Shown: piece after piece, positions 57,858-64,000 of the stretch | Numbering within the stretch: position 1 is the first letter of the stretch | Layout of the letters: the number at the start of each line of letters is the position of its first letter | NCBI RefSeq assembly: GCF_003443615.1 | Contig: NZ_CP031967.1 | Location: forward strand, 1,426,001-1,490,000 | Direction of reading: 5' to 3' | Length of the DNA stretch: 64,000 nt | Source: Alteromonas sp. BL110 | GTDB lineage: Bacteria; Pseudomonadota; Gammaproteobacteria; Enterobacterales; Alteromonadaceae | Made by a program: the position numbers and the translations under genes | Notes under the pieces: model-generated | Told to the model about the DNA's origin: nothing | Databases searched by the model: none | Seen by the model: only the letters and a program-made list of their open reading frames with translations

Positions 57858-59420
57858 CTACCACCATGTAATATAAAACGCTGCGGTCAAAATCACTACG
57901 GCGATTGACGCTACGTTAAACCAACTTGTGGTTTTGAACTGCACTTCATTCAGGTCAACCGCGTTTTCACTAATGCCTTTCTTCTCTAGCAGAGAAACAA
58001 CCACAGCTAAAGCAACACAAAGCAGGAATACGAGCCCAACACGGTCGATAAACGGCAGTTCAGGCCAGAACTGTCTAAACACAATGCTTAATAAAAATGA
58101 ACCTAAGGCGGCTAATAGGCCACCGTTTGCTGTGGTTTTCTTCCAGAACATACCCAAAACGAACAGCGCGCAGATACCTGGTGTAAAGAAACCGGTAAAC
58201 TCTTGAATGTATTGGAATGCTTGATCGAAATTGCCTAAAAGTGGTTTAGCCACAACCATTGCTATGATAAGCGCTATCAAGCTTACGATCCGCCCTACTT
58301 TTACGTAATGTTGCTGCGACTCATTCGGGCGCTTATCTTTATAAAGATCCATAGTAAAGATAGTTGAAACACTGTTTGTCATTGAGGCTAGTGATGAGAC
58401 AATCGCCGCCACAAGCGCGGCGAAGATAATACCTTTAAGGCCTACAGGCATTAGCGTCATCAAGCTTGGATAAGCTTGGTCAGGCTTAGCTAGGTCAGGC
58501 ACAATGAGTACCGCAGCTATGCCAGGCAACACCACTATTAACGGCATAAGTAACTTAAGGAATGCCGCAAACGCGATACCTTTTTGGGCTTCTTGCACAC
58601 TTTTTGCCGCCAACGTACGCTGAATAATGTACTGGTTAAAGCCCCAGTACGACAGGTTCATTATCCACATACCGCCGACCAGTACAGAAATGCCCGGTAA
58701 GTCCATATAGTGCGGGTTGTCTTTTGACAAAATCATGTCGAATTTTTCAGGTAGTTTATTGGTTAAATCGACAAAACCCTGAATAACACCGTTTCCATCA
58801 CTGATTAGGTTTAATGCGGTATACGATAGAAATAACCCGCCAATAACTAACAGCACCACTTGAATAATGTCGGTTAACGCTACCGCCTTCAGGCCGCCGT
58901 AAAGTGAGTAGGCTAGCGAGAAAAGACCTAAAAACATCATACCGTAAACCATATCTACACCGGAAATAGTGTTAATAGCCAGAGCACCCAACCACAACAC
59001 AGCAGTAAGGTTTACGAATACATAAACGCCTAACCAGAATATTGCCATTACTTTGCGCACGCGATGATCATACCGCTGCTCTAAGAATTGAGGCATGGTG
59101 TATATTTTGTGTTTTAAAAAGATAGGTAAAAAGAATTTGCCGACAATGAGCAATGTTATGGCGGCCATCCATTCATAAGACGCTATAGCAAGACCTAATT
59201 GATAGCCTGAGCCAGACATACCAATAATTTGTTCGGCGGAAATATTGGCGGCAATTAACGATGCGCCAATTGCCCACCATGGCAAGCTTGAGCCTGCTAA
59301 AAAATAATCATTTGTGTCTTTTTGATGCCCCTGCTTCTCGCGTGAGACCCACCAGGCAATTGTGACTAGCGCGACGACGTATATCACGAATAATGTGATA
59401 TCTATTGATGCTAATTTCAT
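57858..59420 (-). CDS. sglT: Sodium/galactose symporter, vSGLT-like
   Basis: 520-residue inner-membrane symporter that closely follows the Vibrio parahaemolyticus vSGLT sequence (DYFLAGSSLPWWAIGASLIAANISAEQIIGMSGSGY; SYEWMAAITLLIVGKFFLPIFL; SYWGFNQYIIQRTLAAKSVQEAQKGI). With a constant offset of five residues, the vSGLT galactose contacts Gln69 and Glu88 correspond to Gln64 and Glu83 here, and Asn260 to the Asn of GFNQY. It probably imports galactose with sodium for galK. ATG at 59420 is used rather than the upstream TTG. It is followed by a weak hairpin only. Confidence 0.93.
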   Translation of the reverse strand: MKLASIDITLFVIYVVALVTIAWWVSREKQGHQKDTNDYFLAGSSLPWWAIGASLIAANISAEQIIGMSGSGYQLGLAIASYEWMAAITLLIVGKFFLPIFLKHKIYTMPQFLEQRYDHRVRKVMAIFWLGVYVFVNLTAVLWLGALAINTISGVDMVYGMMFLGLFSLAYSLYGGLKAVALTDIIQVVLLVIGGLFLSYTALNLISDGNGVIQGFVDLTNKLPEKFDMILSKDNPHYMDLPGISVLVGGMWIMNLSYWGFNQYIIQRTLAAKSVQEAQKGIAFAAFLKLLMPLIVVLPGIAAVLIVPDLAKPDQAYPSLMTLMPVGLKGIIFAALVAAIVSSLASMTNSVSTIFTMDLYKDKRPNESQQHYVKVGRIVSLIALIIAMVVAKPLLGNFDQAFQYIQEFTGFFTPGICALFVLGMFWKKTTANGGLLAALGSFLLSIVFRQFWPELPFIDRVGLVFLLCVALAVVVSLLEKKGISENAVDLNEVQFKTTSWFNVASIAVVILTAAFYITWW

Positions 59421-59432
59421 AATTTTTCCCAA

Positions 59433-59780
59433 AGTTTTTATTTTGGGTGCGGCGATTAATATGCAGGGTACACAGGTGAAAAATTGTTTTTATTATTTTA
59501 TTGGTTTTTGCCACACCAGTGTCGCGTATGAAAACGCGTTTCGCATTTTACGATAAAGCATCCATTGGTCAGAAAACCACCGACACATGCACCGTGTTAT
59601 TGCGGATAGTATTAGTAACACACTTTGTTGCTTTTTTTTAACAAGAAATGTGTACTTCTGTTAAAAAAAAAGCCGCTACCTATGGAAGCGGCTTAAGGGA
59701 CACAAACAATTCTAGCGAATAGGATTGTTTAGAAAAGGGAACGTTCTGTACCTAAAATCTTTGTTCCTGCTGATGAATCT
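59433..59780. other. Intergenic region symporter-galK, 348 bases
   Basis: Contains the symporter promoter region with a perfect AAACGCGTTT palindrome at 59532-59541 (about 110 bases before the symporter start), and the galK terminator at 59662-59694. The palindrome resembles the GalR-like core AAACGTTT with CG inserted; I do not count it as a sure operator. Confidence 0.5.
59662..59694 (-). terminator. galTK terminator
   Basis: Stem AGCCGCT (59671-59677) with AGCGGCT (59687-59693); on the minus strand it is followed by nine T residues, an unusually long run. Confidence 0.9.
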
Positions 59781-60920
59781 TTAGGCAAATGCGCCTTGTG
59801 TTGCAGTGCACACGTAGATGTCTGCATGGTAGCCAGTTTCGTCAAAGTATTTGTCTGCGACTACTTGCTTCACAGCATCGACTTTGTCTGTAGGGACAAG
59901 CGCTACAACGCAGCCGCCAAAACCTCCGCCCGTCATGCGGACACCTCCAGATTTACCAAGTACTTCACCAATAATCTCAACCAAGTAATCAATTGGGCGT
60001 ACGGTAATTTCGAAATCGTCACGCATAGAAACGTGAGACTGCGCCATAGCGTCACTTACCGTTTCAATATCACCAGACTTTAACGCCTGACTTGCTGCTA
60101 ACGTACGCGCGTTTTCAGTAATGATATGCTTCGCACGGCGATAAACCACCTCAGGCATGTGTGCTTTGGCTTCTTCTAGCATCTCCATGGTTGCTTCGCG
60201 CAACGATGAAACTCCCAGTAGCGATGCACCTTGCTCGCACTGCTGGCGACGCAAATTATACTCGCTGTCTACCAAACCACGTTTTACATTCGAGTTAATG
60301 ATTACGATTTGATGCGAATCTGGCAGCGGTGAATGCTCGATGGCTAATGACTGGCAATCAAGCAGCATTGCCATACCTTCGTTGCCCATGGCAGAAATTA
60401 ACTGATCCATGATTCCGCACGAACAGCCTACGAAAGTGTTTTCTGCTTTTTGACCTAATAGCGCGGCTTGTACACCGTCGAGTGGTAGCTCGTAAAGCGC
60501 GCTAAGCGCTTTTAAAATAGCCACTTCAAAAGACGCTGAAGAGCTTAGACCGGCGCCTTGTGGCACGTTACCTGTAACCAACAAGTTTGCCCCGCCAAAA
60601 TCTGGCAAAGCCTCTTTTAGTACTTTCACTACGCCGCGAACATAGTTTGCCCAACCCTGTTCCTCGTCGTAGTTAATGTCTGATAAGGAGAACTGATTCT
60701 GCTGATTTTCGTAGTCCATAGCAGTAACTAGAATCTCATTATCGTCGCGCTTAGTTGCCGCAACCCAAGTACCAAAGTTGATAGCAGCCGGAAAGACGAA
60801 CCCTTCGTTATAATCGGTGTGCTCACCTATGATGTTCACGCGACCAGGGGCGTGTGCGATTAGCGTTGGCTCGTTGCCGTAATGCGCTTCAAATGTAGAA
60901 GAAAGTACTTGGTTATCCAT
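59781..60920 (-). CDS. galK: Galactokinase
   Basis: Phosphorylates galactose to galactose-1-phosphate. 379 residues (E. coli 382), GHMP kinase family. Galactokinase signature [19 protein letters not shown] near residue 28, GHMP ATP motif [18 protein letters not shown] near 115, catalytic Asp in CGIMDQLIS, and the C-terminal motif [18 protein letters not shown] at 60920 overlaps the galT stop by eight bases; a longer form from 60932 is less like the family. Confidence 0.96.
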   Translation of the reverse strand: MDNQVLSSTFEAHYGNEPTLIAHAPGRVNIIGEHTDYNEGFVFPAAINFGTWVAATKRDDNEILVTAMDYENQQNQFSLSDINYDEEQGWANYVRGVVKVLKEALPDFGGANLLVTGNVPQGAGLSSSASFEVAILKALSALYELPLDGVQAALLGQKAENTFVGCSCGIMDQLISAMGNEGMAMLLDCQSLAIEHSPLPDSHQIVIINSNVKRGLVDSEYNLRRQQCEQGASLLGVSSLREATMEMLEEAKAHMPEVVYRRAKHIITENARTLAASQALKSGDIETVSDAMAQSHVSMRDDFEITVRPIDYLVEIIGEVLGKSGGVRMTGGGFGGCVVALVPTDKVDAVKQVVADKYFDETGYHADIYVCTATQGAFA

Positions 60921-61968
60921 TAGTATTCTCACGTTGCTTGTAGTGCACCGTAGGCAGTGCTTTTAATCTGTCTGCCGCCTGTTCAGGGGTCAAATCTCGT
61001 TGTGCTTCGGCCATCATTTCGTATCCAACCATAAACTTGCGAACACTTGCTGAGCGCAATAGCGGCGGGAAGAAATGAGCATGGAGCGTCCACTCAGGGT
61101 GGTCTTCATTATCAAATGGCGCACTATGCCAACCCATTGAATATGGGAAAGACGTTTCAAATAAATTGTCGTATTTCGCCGTTATTTCACCAATAATTTT
61201 GGCAAGTGAAAACGATTGCGAGTCAGATAGCTTATGCAAAGATTGAACATCAAAACGGGGCAGTAATAGCGTTTCAAATGGCCATGCAGCCCAATATGGA
61301 ACCACAACCACCCAATCATCGTTTTGGCATACTACGCGCTCTTGCTTAATAACTTCTTGCTCAGCGTAGTCCAACAACATAGGGGCGTTGTTTTCACCAA
61401 AGTACTGTTTCAGCTGTACTAGTTTTTTTGCTGGATCTGTAGGGATGTGCTGCTGCGCCCATACCTGACCATGCGGGTGAGGGTTTGAACACCCCATCAT
61501 TGAGCCTTTGTTTTCAAAAACCTGTACCCAACGATAGCTTTCACCTAGTTCAGCGGTTTGTTCTTTCCACGTATTAACTACATCTACTCGTTCTTCGTCA
61601 GTAAGCTCTGGAAGTGTTTTGCTGTGATCAGGTGAAAAGCATATAACGCGACTACAGCCTTGCTCTGTTTCAAATTGGAACAGGCCTTTTTTCTCGCTGG
61701 CCTGCTCAGTGTCTTGCTTCAGCGCAGCAAAATCGTTTTGAAAAACGAACGTTCCTTTATAATCCGGGTTTACCTCACCATTCACCCGAGTGTTAGTTGG
61801 GCAAAGGTAACAGGTAGGGTCGTAAGACGGCTTTTGTTCGTTATTCGGCTCTTCAGAAGCACCCTGCCAAGGACGCTTAGCACGATGTGGCGATACTAGC
61901 ACCCACTCGCCCAACAATGGGTTATAACGGCGATGCGGATCATTGGTTGGGTCGAAAGGGGTTCCCAT
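60913..61968 (-). CDS. galT: Galactose-1-phosphate uridylyltransferase
   Basis: Exchanges UDP-glucose and galactose-1-phosphate in the Leloir pathway. 351 residues (E. coli 348). The nucleophile is His166 in NPHPHGQVW, the same number as in E. coli; zinc ligands CYLC near residue 55 and His164 are present. N-terminal [24 protein letters not shown] is diagnostic. ATG at 61968 follows GAGAG. galT and galK form one operon under a GalR-like operator; galE, the third Leloir gene, is not in this window. Confidence 0.97.
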   Translation of the reverse strand: MGTPFDPTNDPHRRYNPLLGEWVLVSPHRAKRPWQGASEEPNNEQKPSYDPTCYLCPTNTRVNGEVNPDYKGTFVFQNDFAALKQDTEQASEKKGLFQFETEQGCSRVICFSPDHSKTLPELTDEERVDVVNTWKEQTAELGESYRWVQVFENKGSMMGCSNPHPHGQVWAQQHIPTDPAKKLVQLKQYFGENNAPMLLDYAEQEVIKQERVVCQNDDWVVVVPYWAAWPFETLLLPRFDVQSLHKLSDSQSFSLAKIIGEITAKYDNLFETSFPYSMGWHSAPFDNEDHPEWTLHAHFFPPLLRSASVRKFMVGYEMMAEAQRDLTPEQAADRLKALPTVHYKQRENTNG

Positions 61969-62042
61969 AATCACTCTCTCTGAATAGACTGGTTAAGCTC
62001 TAGCATAGCGCTTTCACATAACGCTTTTGCATAACACTTAGG

Positions 62043-62092
62043 GGTTAAACGTTTACCCTAGCAATAATATAGCAAGCTATGCTGTTTATCAA
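62043..62092 (-). promoter_or_regulatory. galTK promoter with GalR-like operator at the start site
   Basis: On the minus strand TTGATA (62092-62087) and TATTAT (62069-62064) are 17 bases apart, a good sigma-70 match. The operator GGTTAAACGTTTACCC spans 62043-62058, directly over the expected transcription start near 62057. TAAACGTTTA at its centre is a perfect palindrome. Confidence 0.72.
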
Positions 62093-62101
62093 TTAACTAA
62101 C

Positions 62102-62143
62102 AAAGAAAATTAATTGTTAAATCAATAACAATTAATTTTCTTT
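62102..62143. repeat. Perfect 18-bp inverted repeat between galM and galT
   Basis: AAAGAAAATTAATTGTTA (62102-62119) pairs with TAACAATTAATTTTCTTT (62126-62143) around six bases AATCAA. It is almost all A/T. It lies 16 bases after the galM stop on the minus strand and just upstream of the galT promoter, so it may act as galM's terminator or mRNA 3' stabiliser, or insulate the galT promoter. Confidence 0.85.
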
Positions 62144-62159
62144 TAATACTTCCGTGAGT

Positions 62160-63182
62160 TTACTCGGCGCTAAACTTATATCGAATCGTTTCTTCGTAAG
62201 TTTCACTCGGCTTTACGAAGCAATTCGGAAACGACGGTTTATTAGGTGCGTCGGGAAAATGCTGGGGTTCTAAACACAGGGCGCCAAGTTGCTCATCTTC
62301 TCGCAGGCTCCCCGTATAAAACTGAAGCCCGGGAAGGCTAGTGTATAATTCCATCGTAACGCCAGTATCGGGCGCTTTAACTGTAGCTTGTGGGATACTC
62401 GAAGAAGCTGCTTGAAGCACATAGTTGTGGTCGTAGCCACCTACTCGGTCAAACAGCGGATGTGAATTGTCTTGTTCAGCCCTTTCCTTGATTGCACTAA
62501 ATGAAGTGAAATCAAAGGGTGAATCAGCGACTTCAACTAAATCCCCTGTTGGTAATAACGTGCTATCAGCGTCTGTCACCTTTTTCGCCTCGATATGTAG
62601 CAGCGTATTACCCACTTTGTCATCATTGCTTAGCGTAAAATAGGCGTGCTGTGTGAAACTAAGTGGTGTTTCTTGATCTGTCGTTGCTTTGATTACAAGC
62701 GTTAACTCATTTTCCTGATTAAGTGTATAGCAAGCCTCGACATTAACATTTCCTGGAAAACCACCCTCGCCGTCTGGACTAGATAAGGTAAATGTTACAC
62801 TGGCACTCTCGGGAGATTCTTGGGTACTAGCTTGCCACAACTTTTTGTGAAAGCCGACATAGCCCCCATGAAGGTTATGTTCTCCGCCGTTTTTATCTAA
62901 CGTGTACTGCTGGCCGTTTAAGGTAAATGTGCCATTCCCTATTCTATTAGCGTAGCGCCCTACAATTGCACCGCGATAGCTAGGGTCATCGATATAGCCC
63001 TGCAACGTATCAAAGGTTTGAACGCAGCTAATCAATTCGCCCTTCGCATTGGGAAAATAGAGTTCCTTGATAATACCGCCATAGTTGAGCAAGGTGACTG
63101 ACATGCCGTTATCATTACTTAAAGTAAAAGCATTAACAGCTTTGCCGCTTACTTCACCAAATGTAGATACGTTTATTTTCAT
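62160..63182 (-). CDS. galM: Aldose 1-epimerase (galactose mutarotase)
   Basis: Interconverts beta- and alpha-galactose so that GalK gets its alpha-form. 340 residues, GalM family with NRIGNGTFTLNGQQYTLDKNGGEHNLHGG, catalytic His in SFTQHAYFTL and the catalytic Glu in LCLEPQHFPDAPN. No signal peptide. It lies upstream of galTK on the same strand but is separated from it by the AT-rich inverted repeat and the galT promoter, so it has its own transcript. Divergent from galR. Confidence 0.94.
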   Translation of the reverse strand: MKINVSTFGEVSGKAVNAFTLSNDNGMSVTLLNYGGIIKELYFPNAKGELISCVQTFDTLQGYIDDPSYRGAIVGRYANRIGNGTFTLNGQQYTLDKNGGEHNLHGGYVGFHKKLWQASTQESPESASVTFTLSSPDGEGGFPGNVNVEACYTLNQENELTLVIKATTDQETPLSFTQHAYFTLSNDDKVGNTLLHIEAKKVTDADSTLLPTGDLVEVADSPFDFTSFSAIKERAEQDNSHPLFDRVGGYDHNYVLQAASSSIPQATVKAPDTGVTMELYTSLPGLQFYTGSLREDEQLGALCLEPQHFPDAPNKPSFPNCFVKPSETYEETIRYKFSAE

Positions 63183-63492
63183 AACAATTATTTTACCTTA
63201 TCGGGAGCTCGTTTAATTAAGCTCGGGCAATTTATCGTGCTCGCCTGCAAAGTTTTAGAATCGGTAGAGCGTTTAGAAATGCTAAAAGGTTATACGTTTT
63301 CCATCTTTTTTGACAGGGGTTTGGTGAAGAACTGCGTATGGTAAAACCACTTGATAGTTTTATCTATTGCTTGAGATGTGCCGCCATAGCACAGAAAGTG
63401 AGAATTTTACCTTTTTATGTAAATATAATGTACGCTATGCCAATCAGACCCCAAGGTCTTCAATGCATTAAAAAAACAAAGTTAAAGAGAAA
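63183..63492. promoter_or_regulatory. Divergent galM / galR promoter region
   Basis: A 310-base gap between divergent genes. It holds the GalR-like site GGTTATACGTTTTCCA at 63288-63303, identical at 13 of 16 positions to the galT operator, about 105 bases before galM and 190 before galR. It could serve galM, galR autoregulation, or both. No other gene is seen. Confidence 0.6.
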
Positions 63493-64000
63493 ATGGCAAC
63501 AATAAAAGATATAGCCCAAGCCGCTGGCGTTTCGTTAGCCACAGTATCCAGGGTTATCAATAACGGCCCAAAAGTAGGCAACGATACTCGACAACGCGTT
63601 AAAAAAATCATGGAAGAAATGGGCTACCGTCCCAACGCAAATGCGCGGGCTCTTGTAACTAAACGCAGTGCCTCATTGGGTGTGGTTATTGCTGAACTCC
63701 ACGATCCATTTTTCGCAATGTTAGCCCATGGCGTTGAATCCATAACACGCAAAAATAACGTTCAAATACTGTTAAGTGCTGGGTCAATTGAAAAAGAAAC
63801 AGAGCTGCGGGCTATTGAAACTCTGCTAGAACACCGCGTTGAAGCCATGGTAGTGCACAGCAAAGCCCTTGATGATAAGACGTTGATTGGCTTTGCTAGT
63901 CAAGTACCAGGCTTTGTTCTAATTAACCGATACATCCCAGAAATAGCGAACCGCTGTGTATGGCTTGATAACGTGACCGGTGGTCGGCTAATGGCAGAAT
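63493..64000 (+). CDS. galR: LacI-family repressor, GalR-like, 3'-truncated by window edge
   Basis: The visible 169 codons begin MATIKDIAQAAGVSLATVSRVINNGPKVG, a LacI-type helix-turn-helix and hinge (YRPNANARALVTKRS), followed by the start of the periplasmic-binding-like sensor (SLGVVIAELHDPFFAMLAHGVE; AMVVHSKALDDKTLIGFASQVPGFVLINRYIPEIANRCVWLDN). The match to E. coli GalR/GalS is continuous, including NANARAL and VLINR. Together with galM, galTK and the shared operators it is the likely galactose-responsive repressor of the whole region. The reading frame is open to base 64000. Confidence 0.9.
   Translation, partial: MATIKDIAQAAGVSLATVSRVINNGPKVGNDTRQRVKKIMEEMGYRPNANARALVTKRSASLGVVIAELHDPFFAMLAHGVESITRKNNVQILLSAGSIEKETELRAIETLLEHRVEAMVVHSKALDDKTLIGFASQVPGFVLINRYIPEIANRCVWLDNVTGGRLMAE

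Overview
The window looks like a chromosomal segment of a marine gammaproteobacterium of the order Alteromonadales, most likely Alteromonas. This rests on the Alteromonas/Shewanella/Vibrio-type gene order of the MSHA pilus locus directly upstream of mreBCD, the ArcA and DarP sequences, a vSGLT-like sodium/galactose symporter, and a TonB receptor/halogenase-like/SapC/symporter sugar operon typical of marine Alteromonadales. The genus is an inference from remembered protein families, not from a search. Coding density is high. I saw no rRNA, tRNA, insertion sequence, prophage or CRISPR array.

Layout: 1-1419 is the nearly complete glycogen synthase gene glgA, cut at its 5' end. 1638-4146 holds a membrane histidine kinase followed by arcA, closed by a bidirectional terminator. 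4225-8303 is a lacZ (GH2 beta-galactosidase) gene divergent from an AraC-family regulator. 8300-11802 has pmbA/tldE, darP and tldD. 11795-21185 is one long minus-strand run, mreB-mreC-mreD-maf-rng-yhdP-nitrilase-tldD (cell shape, RNA processing, envelope lipid traffic), with overlapping genes from rng onward.

21542-38565 is a complete-looking MSHA (mannose-sensitive haemagglutinin) type IV pilus operon read on the minus strand: mshI, a PilN-like gene, mshJ, K, L, M, N, E, G, F, B, A, C, D, O, P, Q. It has a c-di-GMP-type MshEN domain on the MshE ATPase and a large MshQ surface protein. A previously unlabelled small gene at 38732-39235 appears to be a second MshF-like protein at the opposite end of the locus. 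mshH is not next to mshI here. 39467-40048 is a histidine-phosphatase-fold protein.

40199-44503 is the glycerol-3-phosphate module glpD, glpR, glpK, with recognisable GlpR operator sequence before glpK and tandem half-sites before glpD.

44808-64000 is a galactose/alpha-galactoside utilisation region: TonB-dependent receptor, flavin-halogenase-like protein, SapC-family protein, sodium/sugar symporter, GH36 alpha-galactosidase, then (after a TPR protein, an alpha/beta hydrolase and ssb) a vSGLT-like symporter, galK, galT, galM and a GalR-like LacI-family regulator that runs off the right edge. Four near-palindromic sites sharing a core close to TAAACGTTT lie before the receptor, the alpha-galactosidase, galT and between galM and galR. 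They read as the operators of one GalR regulon linking outer-membrane uptake, hydrolysis, inner-membrane uptake and the Leloir pathway. galE is not in the window. The most interesting open question is what the halogenase-like/SapC pair does in a sugar operon.
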